Positions 52,687 to 63,500 are shown, counted from the stretch's first letter. The stretch is 64,000 nt of DNA from Symbiodinium natans (GCA_905221605.1 CAJNDS010002368.1:822511-886510); one strand, 5' to 3'. Notes: generated by a model not told the origin, from the letters alone. Numbers and translations are program-made.

Positions 52687-53949
52687 TGGAGGAGATGGCT
52701 GCATCATGCTGCTACTGAGGCACTGTCTCTTCAAAGCCAACGGTTGGAGTTGGCAGCGGGCGAATCGTCAATCTATCACGTGTTCATCTGCAGCCCCGAT
52801 AATGGCATTGAGGGTAGAGGCTTCAAGCGTCGCAAGCATGGGCTTAGGGACCCCAGAGGCCGACCCTAAACCCTAAACCCCATTGTTGATGGCGATTTAG
52901 GGTTTCATAAAGCCTCCGCGGACCCTACCCCAAGCCACAGCCTGGAATCTCCGCGTCTAGGGTTTAGGGTTTAGGGTTTAGAGTTTAGAGTTTAGGGTTT
53001 AGGGTTTGGGGTTTGGGGTTTAGGGTTTAGGGTCTAGCGTTTAGGGTTTAAGCCTAAAACCCTAGGGGCTTGCCCGTGCCTCTCGTCACCTACAGTTGAG
53101 TAGTAGCCACGACTTAACAGGCATCACCGAGGTAGGGTCCAGGACTTTGGGGGTTCTTACGCCCTCAGCCTACTCCCTGGAACCCGAAACCCTGAAGCCC
53201 TCTAAACCCTAAAACCCTGAAAATCCTGCAAAAGATCGGCTTCGAGTTTTTGGGGCTTAGGGTCTTAGGGGGGTTTAGGGTTTAGGGTTTGGGGTTTCGG
53301 GTTTAGGGTTTAGGGTTTACGTTTTAGGGCTTAGGGTTTAGGGCTTGCTAGGAAACTCCGAAACCACCGACAAGCACTCAGCCTGAAGCCCAAAAACCGT
53401 GAAGCCCTGTGCGCCTTGGCGTTCGGGTTTCGCCCGCGTTTTCCGGTGAGCTCCGCCAGCCTTGCCGGACGAGCTGGGGATTGCCAAGGGTTTAGGTTTT
53501 AGGGTTGCCGGACGAGTTCGGGGGCGCGCATGTTCTTTCTAAAAGACAAGGGGGTTTGGGTTTCGGGCGCCATGACAAAGGTGAACAAAAGGTACCACAA
53601 AACATAAACCCTAAACCGCAAACACCAAACCCTAAGCCCCGAACCCTGAGGGTGACTTGGGGGCTGGCTACTTCGAAGTCCCCCCTGAACCTAAACCCTA
53701 AACTCCCTAAACTCCCTAAACTCCCTCAGCTCCCAAAACTGCCTAAACTCCCTAGACTCCCAAAACTCTCTAAACCCCCTAAACTCCCCAAACCCCCCAA
53801 ACTCCCCAAACCCCAAACCGGATGCCAGTGCAAACCCGAGCTGCTTAAAGTTGCAGTTCTCCTGACCCCTCGGAGGCATCAGCCTGGGCCAGGAGGGCAT
53901 TCAGGGGACTTGGGGGCTTTTGGGGGGCTTTGGGTGGTTTGGGGGGTTT
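52687..53949. other. Spacers and CTCCCTAAA repeats; no gene
   Basis: 52687-52860 is unique with a short plus frame lacking any domain. 53695-53815 is an ACTCCCTAA/ACTCCCCAA 9-10 bp repeat producing a Leu-Pro-Lys-type frame. Confidence 0.5.
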
Positions 53950-54210
53950 AGGGGTTTAGGGTTTTGAGGGTTTTAGGGTTTTAGGGGTTTTAGGGTGTTA
54001 AGGGGTTTTAGGGTTTTAGGGTTTGAGGGGTTTGAGGGTTTGAGGGTTTTAGGGTTTTAGGGTTTTAGGGTTTTAGGGTTTTAGGGTTTTAGGGTTTTAG
54101 GGTTTTAGGGTTTTAGGGTTTTAGGGTTTTAGGGGTTTGAGGGTTTTAGGGGTTTGAGGGTTTAGGGTTTTAGGGGTTTTAGGGGTTTGAGGGTTTAGGG
54201 TTTTGGGGCC
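53950..54210 (+). repeat. TTTTAGGG (8-bp) array
   Basis: About 25 units of TTTTAGGG with TTTGAGGG variants; the core 54045-54130 is uniform. Confidence 0.9.
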
Positions 54211-54960
54211 TTTGGTGTTGAGAGTCAATGTGGGTGTTAGGGTTTAGGGGCTTAGGGCTTATCGGGTTAGGGGGCTTACCCTAAACTGTAGGAGCAACTA
54301 GAGGAAAAGGTATTATGCCTTCGCACTACAAGCCCCGTAAGCCCTCGAAGATCTAGAAACCCTGCACAGAGAGATGCCGAAACAAAGCCCTTAAAAAGCC
54401 CACACTATGGGACTACGGGACCACATGAAGTAAAACAGGTTAGAATGTGCAAACAAACGTTATCGCTTTAGGTGGGGCCCATGTCGCTTTCCATGGTTAC
54501 TTATGTTCGCAACAACTTGTGTCCAGCGTAGTACTGGCTTCAAGAACCATGATTTCTGGCAGGCGCTCACATAGGTCCGAAAACCCCCCCACCAAGTCAA
54601 CAGAACCTTAAAACCTAAACCCTAAAACCTAAACCCGAGGAACAAACCAAGAATAAACAAGCGGCCCCCAGACGTCGAAGTTCACGACTCGGGACTTGTC
54701 GCTCATCACGGCCATGAGCTGGTATGGGGCGAAGGGGAAAGCACTCTAGGGTTTTAGGGCTTAGGGTTTAGGGTTTAGGGGCTCATTATGGGCTCCGTAC
54801 AGTTAAACCCCAAACCCCTGAACCCTAAACCGGTTTAGGGGTCCTCGGCCCTAAAACCGAAACCCTGAACCTGAATCTGAACTCTCGACCCTGAACCGCC
54901 ACCACAAACCGGCAAACCGGCGCCACCAAAAGCCAAAGGGAAGGGTTAATGGGTTAGGGG
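54211..54960. other. Unique spacer; no gene
   Basis: 54300-54740 is mostly unique with no long frame. Short CCTAAA pieces lie around it. Confidence 0.45.
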
Positions 54961-55100
54961 TTTAAGTTTAGGGTTTAGGGTTTAGGGTTTAGGGTTTAGG
55001 GTTTAGGGTTTAGGGTTTAGGGTTTAGGGTTTAGGGTTTAGGGTTTAGGGTTTAGGGTTTAGGGTTTAGGGTTTAGGGTTTAGGGTTTAGGGTTTAGGGC
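54961..55100 (+). repeat. TTTAGGG array
   Basis: About 19 units, nearly perfect. Confidence 0.92.
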
Positions 55101-55226
55101 TTTAAAGCTTGGGGGTTCAGGGCTCAGGTTTCAAGGTTCCTGGCGCCGCTTTGCGTTTTGAGGGATCAGCCCAGAGATGGGGGATTGGAGTCGTCTGAGA
55201 GTAGCGGTGAGGATCTAGACCAAAGA

Positions 55227-55335
55227 GTAAGCTAGGAATGAACCCTAAACCCGAAACCCTACACCCTAAACCCCAAACCCTGAACCCTAAACCCTAAACC
55301 CTTAAAAAAGAAATAAGGGCCAGACTCCGGGTCCT
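55227..55335. mobile_element. Family D-like element containing a CCCTAAA array
   Basis: GTAAGCTAGGAATGA at the left and AAATAAGGGCCAGACTCCGG plus GTCCT at the right match family D ends. The interior has been replaced by CCCTAAA/CCCGAAA units. Confidence 0.45.
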
Positions 55336-56311
55336 GGGGGGGGGGGGGGGGGGGCGCGGGGCGGAATCCGATGTTCTCAACCGAGGACAAAGATTCTTGC
55401 ACCCCAAAGGCTTCAACGCTAAACGCCTAAGCCTCCAACCAAAAAACCCTAGAATCCCTAGAACCCTAGAACCCTAAAGCCCCATAAACCCTAAAAAACC
55501 CTAAAAACACGACTTGCAATCTGAAACCCTAGAACCCTAGAACCCCAAAACCCCTAAAACCCCTAAAACCTTAAGCCATAGAAGCACAAAAAGCCCAACG
55601 GTGCCAGTCGCTCCCAACGCTCAAGGTGGGCGAAGGCGGTCTGAGCCGTGGGAAGGGGGGGGGGGGGGGAACATGCGTTCGGGCTTGGGGCTGCTTAGGG
55701 TTTAGAGTATTGGGCTTTGGGATGCTTAGGGTTTAGGGTTTAGGGCTTTGGGTTCAGGGTTCTGGGGACATGTGGGCTTCTTCTGACTCTTCGTCAAAGG
55801 TGCGGAGCTTCTTGGGCTGCAGGCTTAGGGATTTAGGGTTTAGGGTTTAGGGCTTACGCTCCTCTAAAGCCCCAAGCTAGCTGCTGTTCTGGAACCTACG
55901 AGCCCCAGAATGATGTTGGCATGATACCCCTTTTCTCCTAAACCACACCATCCCAAAATCCTAAACGTCCAGACCTCAACCCTAAACCCTAAATCCTAAA
56001 CCCTAAATCCTTTACCCCAAACCCTGAACCCTAAACGTCCGAACCCTGAAGCCCAAACACAAAGCCCGTGCCTCACGTCCACCGCAGGGTCCGCAGGGGC
56101 AGGCCACGTCCCCTGGGTATTTCCTGCGCCCGCCACGGTTCTAGTTTTTGGTGTTTAAGAAGTCTGATTGAAATTTAGGAGGTCACGTTTTAAAGTTTAA
56201 TGGTTAAACTTATGTAAGATGACAAAAAGACCTGTTCAAAATGATGAGTAGGTTTGGGGCTTTGAGGGTTTCGGGTTGAGGGGTTAGTGTTTAGGGTCTT
56301 GCGGCTTCATT
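55336..56311. other. G-runs, CCCTAGAA units and spacers; no gene
   Basis: G-runs at 55337-55354 and 55657-55669. CCCTAGAAC and CCCTAAAA units at 55440-55575. The unique remainder shows no gene. Confidence 0.5.
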
Positions 56312-56479
56312 TGGGGGTTTACAATATTGGGGTACCTTATTGGGGTCCTTACTATAAGGGGATCCTACTACTTCATTTGGGGGTTTACAACATTGGGGTA
56401 GCTTATTGGGGTCCTTACTATAAGGGGATCCTACTACTTGGGGTCTATATTATGGGTCCCTTAGTATCGTAAACCCCCA
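56312..56479. mobile_element. Family C foldback element with internal tandem duplication
   Basis: TGGGGGTTTACAATA and TATCGTAAACCCCCA are inverted ends; TT flanks both sides (56310-56311 and 56480-56481). A block of about 75 bp (GGGGTCCTTACTATAAGGGG within it) is repeated twice, starting near 56306 and 56381. Confidence 0.75.
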
Positions 56480-56564
56480 TTGGGTTTTGTGGTGCGCGAG
56501 CCCCGATTCTCGATGGAACCTGCTGAGGCCAAGAGCTGCAGCGGTGCGGGGGCTTCGGGCTTCT

Positions 56565-56708
56565 AGGGTTTAGGGTTTAGGGTTTAGGGTTTAGGGTTTA
56601 GGGTTTAGGGTTTAGGGTTTAGGGTTTAGGGTTTAGGGTTTAGGGTTTAGGGTTTAGGGTTTAGGGTTTGGGGTTTAGGGTTTAGGGTTTAGGGTTTAGG
56701 GTTTAGGG
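56565..56708 (+). repeat. TTTAGGG array
   Basis: About 20 units with one TTTGGGG. Confidence 0.92.
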
Positions 56709-56902
56709 CTTTCAGGGGTTTCAGGGGTTGGAGCGAAGGCATCCCTAAGCCCTCAACCCTAAACATCCCTAAACCCCAGGCACCACCAAAACCCCTCAGG
56801 CACGCGACACGGCGGCTTAAATCCCAAGCCCACAGGAGAGAAATCCGACTTCCCGCGAAGCACGTCAGTCAACCTAAGCCCAAAGACCATAAACCTTAAA
56901 CC

Positions 56903-56985
56903 TTGGGATTTTCCCGCTTATACTAACAGTTCTTAGTACTGATTACAGTACCTCCTTTTAATTCGTATAAGGGGGAACATCCCAA
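56903..56985. mobile_element. Foldback element, family B (copy 3)
   Basis: TTGGGATTTTCCCGCTTATA at the left and CGTATAAGGGGGAACATCCCAA at the right are inverted, with ACTAACAGTTCTTAGTACTG inside. Confidence 0.75.
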
Positions 56986-57072
56986 CTTGAACCCTAAACC
57001 CCGAAGGTTTCGGCACACTTTGCATAAGTAGTTTGGTGCAGGATGCAGGCTTGCAGCACCTCCCCATGAGGC

Positions 57073-57388
57073 GGTTTAGGGTTTAGGGGAAAGGGTTAGG
57101 GTTTAGGGTTTAGGGTTTAGGGTTTAGGGTTTAGGGTTAGGGTTTAGGGTTTAGGGTTTAGGGTTTAGGGTTTAGGGTTTAGGGTTTAGGGTTTAGGGTT
57201 TAGGGTTTAGGGTTTAGGGTTTAGGGTTTAGGGTTTAGGGTTTAGGGTTTAGGGTTTTAGGTTTAGGGTTTTGGGTTTAGGGTTTAGGGTTTAGGGTTTA
57301 GGGTTTAGGGTTTAGGGTTTAGGGTTTAGGGTTTAGGGTTTAGGGTTTAGGGTTTAGGGTTTAGGGTTTAGGGTTTAGGGTTTAGGGT
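57073..57388 (+). repeat. Long TTTAGGG array
   Basis: About 44 units with a few TTAGGG and TTTTAGG slips. Confidence 0.93.
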
Positions 57389-58703
57389 CACCCCAAATGT
57401 GCCTGGGATTGAGGTTTTAGTCCTCTGGTTCTCTGGTTTACTTGTTTAATCTTTGGGGCTGAGGGTTCATCACAACAACCCTAAACCCCCTAAACCCCCC
57501 TAAACCCCCTAAACTCCCTGGACCCCCCCTAAACCCGCCAAACCCGCTAAACCCTCTAAACGCCCTAAACCCCCTCTAAACCTCCAAACCCGCCACCCCC
57601 TAAACACCCTAAACCCCCTAAACCCTAAACCCCCTACACTAAAACACCTAAACTACACCAACTCTGCCCGGACTGGGCGACGGACTGGCCCCAGCCAAGG
57701 ATATTGCCTTGGGTTTAGGCTACTGGGTTAAGGGTTTAGGGCTACGGGGTTTAGGGTTTGGGGATACTGCGTAGTGGGTTGCGGGTTTAGGGCATACTGG
57801 GTTGTTTTTGGGTTTTGTGTTTAGGGCATATTGGGTTATTCTTGGCTTGCTAGGATAGGGCTTAGGGTTTAGGGCTTATAGGGCAAAACCCTGAACCCTG
57901 AACCCAAAAAGGAGTGGAACTACAGGCGCCACACTGCACGGCTTTGGGTTGAGAGCTGAGGGTTCTTCCCAATTGGGGGTTCTGTTCTGGTTGGGTGGGA
58001 GGAGGGGGGGTTCCTGTATCTAAGAGGTTGTACATGTATAACCCAAATCCTACCATGCACCCTGAACCTTCCCCCTAAACCTAAAAAAGGATTTGGGGGG
58101 TTCGTGAAGTTCCGAACCCCGATACACTGGCAGATGGGGCCCCCACCCAGTAGCGTTTAGGGTTTCGGGTTTAGGGTTCAGGGTTCAGGGTTCAGGGCTT
58201 AGGGCTTAGGGTTCAGGGCTTAGGGTTCAGTTCAGGGCTTAGGGCTCAGGGCTAAGGGCTTAGGGCCCCGAAGTCCTGAATCCCAGGCTTTGCACCACAA
58301 CTTTTAACCCTCAGCCGAGGTGCCAAAGTCGTTGGCAGAGCCCAAAGGCATCTGCGCCAACGCGGGAAAGCTCCTGATGGGCAGACGGGGGTTTGGTTAG
58401 GTCCCTAAACCCTAAAGCCTAAACCCTAAACCCCACACCCCACACCCCAAACCCTGAACCCAAACCATAAAACCCTTGACTGCTTAGTTATAGGAGGATA
58501 ACTAGCGTTCTGACCTCATTTAGGGTTTAGGGATTAGGGTTGAGGTTCAGAATACTGAAAACACCTACTCAACACAACCCATGAACTTTCAAGGAAACCT
58601 TGCACAACAGACCCCCGCCCCGAACCCTACTCCTTGACGCTTCAACCTCGCAACCCCCCCCCCCCCCCCGGGCCTTTCTGTTGCACGCTCAAGGGGCTCT
58701 TAG
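57389..58703. other. CCCCCTAAA repeats and spacers; no gene
   Basis: 57478-57660 is CCCCCTAAA/CCCTCTAAA. 57720-57870 has GGGCATACTGGGTT-like units. 58170-58265 is GCTTAGGG/TTCAGGG; a C-run is at 58654-58668. No gene was recognised. Confidence 0.5.
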
Positions 58704-58847
58704 TATCTAAGGATAGTTACATGGGCCCTTAATATGTTCCCTTACCTCCCTTAAAGGGTTCTGAAGTATGGGCCCTTGGATTTTCTAGGGTATATAAGGG
58801 GGCATATAAGCGGCCCCATACCAAGGGACCATGTAACCACCCTAGTA
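58704..58847. mobile_element. Foldback element (GTTACATGGGCCCTT arms)
   Basis: TA-TCTAAGGATAGTTACATGGG at the left and CCATGTAACCACCCTAG-TA at the right are inverted, with TA at both ends. The arms extend to AAGGGCCC/AAGGGACC. Confidence 0.7.
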
Positions 58848-59187
58848 TGGAACTCCACCCTACGTCAAGACGGAGGGTGCTTGGGTTTCGGATTTAGGTG
58901 ATTACCCTGAACCATAAATTTTCGGTTTAGGGTTTAGGGTTCAGGGCTTAGGGTTTAGGGTTTAGGTATGTTTAGGTTTTAATTAGTGTTTAGGGTTTAG
59001 GGTTCAGGGTCGGAAACCCTAAGCGCACAAGTTGAAGGGGTTCGCTAAGGGTGCCCGAAAAGCCCTTAACCCCTGCGTAAGCATCGCACTCTGCCATCTC
59101 CGCGTCCGTCCAGATGAAGCCATTCCCTGTGTCCTGCGCCGTTGTTGCTTAGGGCTTAGGGTTTGAGGTTTGGGTTCAGGGTTTAGG

Positions 59188-59275
59188 ACTACGAGGTTCA
59201 TGGGTAGCTATAAGTCGGGTTATATGTAGGGTAGCTATAATTCTAGAATGGTTCTGACCCTGATTTGGGGAACCC
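59188..59275. mobile_element. Family A element, left half
   Basis: CTACGAGGTTCATGGGTAGC, TATAAGTCGGGTTATATGTA and GGGTAGCTATAATT; the right arm is missing. Confidence 0.5.
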
Positions 59276-60480
59276 TTCAAGGAGCGTCTACGGCTCAGGG
59301 GTCTAGTGGTTTGCTGCCGAGGGCCGAGGAACCCTTCAAACACCCTAAATCCCAAAAAGCCTCCCTAAACCCTAAACCCAAAAAACCCTAAAAACCCTAA
59401 AGCCCCTAAAACCCCCAAAACCCCAAAAGGCCCGAAAAAGCCCTAAACACCCCAAAAGCCCTAAAGCCCCCAAAGACCCGAAACCTAAATACCCCAAAAA
59501 GGCCCTGACAGCCCAAGCCGCCAAAACTTTCAGGGACCGAGGGCACCCTGCAGGGTCCCCTAAGGTGGAAAAAAGGGTTCAGGGTTTCGAGGGTTAGGGT
59601 TTCAGGTTTCAAGGACTACCAGGCCCTAGTCAAGTATTTTTGGGGGGGTTGAGAGGGAATTTTTTCTGAGCTTTTGTTCAGGCAATGGGTCTGGGCAAAA
59701 GTCCAAGAGTTTAGGGGTCTCATGATACCCGCTGGTGGCGGTGTGAGCCCCAGTGCCATCACACTGTGGCAGACTATTACTATGATGATGATGATGATGA
59801 TGATGATGACTGTTGTTAATAATTTCTACTATTGTTATTATGTTCATTATTATTCTGAGTTTTATGACTACCATTATGATTATTATTGTTATGATGCGTA
59901 TTACTATCATAACGACTTCTCGCTATGAATAATCTGCTATTTCATTCCCCCACTAGGCAGCACGCAGTGGCCCTGGCTAACCCTCAAACCTACATACACC
60001 CGAACAAAGACCCTCAGACCCGAAACCCTGAACCCCGACATTCCCCTAGCTCCAACCCTTAACCCAAAACCCTAAACCTAACACTCTGAACCCAAACCCA
60101 ACATCTAAAACTCTGAAGCCCCAAACATCTATCTCAAAAGATACCTCTTAGCGGACCCTGTGTCAGAACAACCCACACACCTTGCCTCTCAATTCAGAGG
60201 ACTACGCTCAACTCTATCCAGGGTTTGGGTTTAGGGTCTTATTCTGGGTTGAGGGTTTAGGGGGTTTAGGGTTTAGGGGGTTTAGGGTTTAGGGGGTTTA
60301 GGGTTTAGGGGGTTCAGGGTTTAGGGTTTCCGGCTTAGGGCTTGGGGTTTAGGGGGAGCCCCCCCTCGAGGCTGCCGATGCCCTGGCCTCCAGCCCTTCC
60401 AGGGCGCGCGCGTGATCCGCCTGCCGGGCCGGAGAAGACAGATGTGGGTTGAGGGTTTGGAAAAGGAAAAAAAAAGTCCG
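59276..60480. other. CCCTAAAA-like spacer, GAT/TAT repeats and arrays; no gene
   Basis: 59340-59510 is CCCAAAAA/CCCTAAAG-rich. 59776-59810 is a GAT microsatellite, followed by a TAT/TTAT-rich strip to 59935, which gives open D/Y/N frames. 60250-60320 is GGGGGTTTAGGGTTTA. Confidence 0.55.
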
Positions 60481-60568
60481 AAACCCTAAACCCTAAACCC
60501 TAAACCCTAAACTCTAAACCCTAAACCCTAAACCCTAAACCCTAACCCTAAACCCTAAACCATAGGCT
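60481..60568 (-). repeat. CCCTAAA array
   Basis: About 12 units with two irregular ones. Confidence 0.9.
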
Positions 60569-60614
60569 GCCCGCGCCAGGCGGCGGCCGGTACAACTGAA
60601 CGCTACCGCTTCGA

Positions 60615-60640
60615 GATCTGCTTGCTTTGCCAAGCAGATC
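60615..60640. other. Perfect 10-bp hairpin
   Basis: GATCTGCTTG and CAAGCAGATC pair around CTTTGC in unique sequence beside the minisatellite field. Function unknown. Confidence 0.6.
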
Positions 60641-60754
60641 GAGCTTGCCACACCTGATGCATCCCTGCTAGCCATAGGGCACAATGTAATAATGGATTAA
60701 CCCTAAACCCCCGACGCGCGACCCCGGTGGGGGAGGTCGGGCCCTGCGCCCCCG

Positions 60755-61318
60755 CCAGGGTTGCCCCCGCCAGGGTTGCCCCCGCTGGTTGCCCCCGCCA
60801 GGGTTGCCCCCGCTGCCCCGCCAGGGTTGCCCCCGCCGGTTGGCCCCGCCTCCGCCAGAATTGCCTCCGTCAGGCTTCCCCCACCAAGGTTGCCCCCGCC
60901 AGGGTTGCCGGGTTGCCCCCCCCCTAGGGTTGCCCCCGCCAGGGTTACGTCCGCCAGGTCCAGGGTTGCCCCCGCCCGCCAGGGTTGCCCCCACCAGGGT
61001 TGCCCCCACCAGATTTGCCCCTGCGGGTTGGTCAGCAGCCAGGGTTGCCCCCGCCAGGTTGCCCCCACCAGGTTGCCCCAGCCTTGCTCCCACCAGGGTT
61101 GCCCCCGCCAGGGTTGCCCACGCGAATTACCCCCCCAAAGACAAACCTGGGGGCAACTTTTGGGGCAAGGCAACCCTGTCACCCTGGCATGGCCCACCCG
61201 AATTCTGGTACTGGCCGTGCGGTTGCCCCACCACGGTTTTTTCTTGCCAGCGCCAGGGTTCCCCCCCCAAGTTTGCCCCCAGCAAGCCAGCCTCCGGCAG
61301 GGTTGCGGCAGGGCCGGC
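60755..61318 (+). repeat. GTTGCCCCCGCCAGG 15-bp minisatellite, block 1
   Basis: Dozens of 15-bp units with drift and short insertions. Because 15 is a multiple of three, all frames stay open and give repeated PPPGLP/QGCPR-type or GGGNPGG-type peptides on both strands; these are not treated as genes. Confidence 0.88.
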
Positions 61319-61400
61319 TTGAAGGTTCATGTACTTACTAGCCACTTAGAACTGCCTACTTATCATACTCCTGAAAAGCCTTGTAGGGGTTATCCGGTTA
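61319..61400. mobile_element. Family A-related fragment inside the minisatellite field
   Basis: TTGAAGGTTCATGTACTTAC, then CCTACTTATCATACTCCTGA and a GGGGTTATCC stretch shared with 62870. Heavily degraded. Confidence 0.4.
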
Positions 61401-61439
61401 TATGCCTCGCCAGTGTGCGCCCCACCAAAAGGGGCAAGC

Positions 61440-61605
61440 TTGGCGGGGGCAACCTGGCCAGGGTAACCCTGTCACCCTGCGGCCGCACAACCCTGGCGGG
61501 GGCAACCCTGGCGGGGCCAACCCTCAACCCTGGCGGGGCAACCGGGCTGGCGGGGGCAAACCCTGGCGGGGCAATGCTGGTGGGGGCAACCCTGGCGACA
61601 GTGCC
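61440..61605 (-). repeat. Same 15-bp minisatellite in inverted orientation
   Basis: CCTGGCGGGGGCAAC units, the reverse complement of the surrounding blocks. Confidence 0.85.
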
Positions 61606-61649
61606 CTCGCCAGGGCTGGTTGCCCCTGCCAGGGTTGCCCCCAGATTCT

Positions 61650-62135
61650 TCTGGGAAGGCCGATAAGTGCAGGGAGTCCTCGTCTCCGAGTGAGAAGACG
61701 CAGACGCCTGCCTTCTGCGCCACTTCATCCCTCAGCATGGCGGGCGACCTGCGTGCAGGGGCACACATGGCCGCTCACGCGCGACCTGTCTGGTCTATCT
61801 CGCTTCTATGACGAGCTGTAATACACCAAGCAGAAGTGGCATGACAAATTTGGTCAGGTCAGGCCCTAGTTGAAGCATGTCTGGTCCGAGCCTTTTCTAG
61901 GTCCTACTTGACAAGTGTCTTCAGAACTGCCTCGCGAAAGTTTCAGCGCTGGCGCAAGGCGCGCCAGCATCTTGGCCGGGCCGCCATTCAAGAAGGCTGC
62001 CAGAGTGCTGGGAGCGAGGCGGCTCAAGGCGTCAATGCAAGCACCCTCGTCCAACACGCCTGCTCGTCGAAGAAAGGGACCGGGTCCTGCGACCAACATG
62101 GCTCGGGTTGGAAAAACCGACACGGGGCGTGCCCT
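61650..62135. other. Unique segment; no recognised gene
   Basis: Non-repetitive GC-rich sequence with frames open on both strands (for example 61908-62165 plus). No motif was recognised. Confidence 0.4.
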
Positions 62136-62280
62136 GGCTTAGCTATGGGCTTGAGGGTGTCTTAAACACAGTATGGGTGAAACAGATAGTCCCAGGAAAG
62201 TGTATAGGCTCAAGCAACAGCAGCAGTCAACACGTCCCATCCCGGCCATCGGGGCGAGTCGAGGTGAAAGCCCCCTTGAT
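62136..62280 (+). repeat. Duplicated unit, copy 1 (short CAG)
   Basis: From GGCTTAGCTATGGGCTTGAG to GAGTCGAGGTGAAAGCCC it matches 63274-63490. The triplet tract here is only CAA plus three CAG (62215-62226). Confidence 0.85.
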
Positions 62281-62304
62281 ACAGGGGGGCTGTGGGGGGT
62301 ACCG

Positions 62305-62786
62305 CCAGGGTTGCCTCGCGAGGGTTGCCGCCACCAGGGTTGCCGCCGCCAAATTTGCCCCACCCCAGTGTGACAGGGTTGCCCCTCCCGCCAGGGTTGC
62401 CCCCGCCAGGGGTGCCCCCACCAGGGTTGCCCCGCAGGGTTTCCCTGCGAAAAAAGGCCCCAAAAAATTAAGTGGTTCTTAAGTGACAGGGTTGCCAGGG
62501 TGACAGTGACAGGGTTGCCCCCGCCAGGGTTGACCCCGCCAGGGTTGCCCCCCCCGGGGTTGCCCCCGCCAGGGTTGCCCCCGCCAGGGTTGCCAGGGTG
62601 GCCCCCACACAAAAGCATTGGCAACAGATACTGCACACATTCAGGGTTACCCTACTCAAAAAAAGCCCTAAAAAATACGTGGTTCTTAAGTGACAGGGTT
62701 GCCAGAGTGACAGTGACCGGGCTGCCCCCTGCCAGGGTTGCCCCCGCCAGGGTTGCCCCCGCCAGGGCCAGTCCCCCCCCCCCCCA
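62305..62786 (+). repeat. 15-bp minisatellite, block 2, with a duplicated about 65-bp insert
   Basis: GCCAGGGTTGCCCCC units surround two copies of ACGTGGTTCTTAAGTGACAG-type sequence (62445-62510 and 62650-62715). Confidence 0.8.
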
Positions 62787-62937
62787 AGGTTCATGCTGCT
62801 TACGAACCTCTGATAACTGCACCAAAAACCCTACTCAAAATACCTCCAAAGAGTTTTTTGGGGGTTATCCCAATGATAAGTAAGGGTTATAAGCCCAGTT
62901 ATAAGTGGTTCTTAAGTCCCATGAACCTCCAAGCAGG
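62787..62937. mobile_element. Family A-related element in the minisatellite field
   Basis: AAGGTTCATGCTGCTTACGA at the left and CCCATGAACCTCCAAGCA at the right. The interior has GGGTTATAAGCCCAGTTATA. The ends are drifted and the TA flanks lost. Confidence 0.5.
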
Positions 62938-63270
62938 GTTGCCCCCGCCCGAGCTGCCCCCGCCAGAGTGGCCCCCGCCAGGGTTGGCCCTCCCAGGGTT
63001 GCCCCTGCCCCCGCCAGGGTTGCCCCCGCCAGGGTTGCCCCCGCCAGGTTGCCCCCGCGCCCCCGCCAGGGTTGCCCCCGCCAGGGTTGCCCCTGCCAGG
63101 GTTGCCCCCGCCAGGGTTGCCCTCGCCAGGGTTGCCCCAATATTGCCGGCACCAGGGTTGCCCTCAGTTGTCCCCGCCAGGGTTGCAGGGTTGCCCTGGC
63201 AAGGTTGCCCTGGCAGGGTTGCCCTGGCAGGGTTGCCCCCTCCAGGGTTGCCCCCGCCAGGGTTGCCCCC
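62938..63270 (+). repeat. 15-bp minisatellite, block 3
   Basis: GGGTTGCCCCCGCCA units, many in succession, up to the duplicated unit at 63271. Confidence 0.88.
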
Positions 63271-63365
63271 CGCCATGGCTTAGCTATGGGCTTGAGGGTG
63301 CCTTAAACACAGCACGGATGAAACAGCTTGTCCCGCTCCCTGTTGATCCAGGAAAGTGTAGGCTC

Positions 63366-63440
<75 letters not shown>

Positions 63441-63500
63441 TCATACCTCCCATCCCGGCCATCGGGGAGAGTCGAGGTGAAAGCCCACTTGGGGTTAGAC
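63271..63500 (+). repeat. Duplicated unit, copy 2 (expanded CAG)
   Basis: Same landmarks as 62136-62280, with a 72-bp triplet tract and some added sequence (CCGCTCCCTGTTGATC). Confidence 0.85.
63369..63440 (+). repeat. CAG triplet tract, 24 units
   Basis: Eighteen CAG, one CAA, then five CAG. In one frame this would be polyglutamine inside a 182-codon open frame made of flanking minisatellite, which I do not regard as a gene. Confidence 0.93.

Noticed and set aside
63369-63440. CRISPR-like or regulatory triplet array
   Set aside because: It is a plain CAG microsatellite without spacers.
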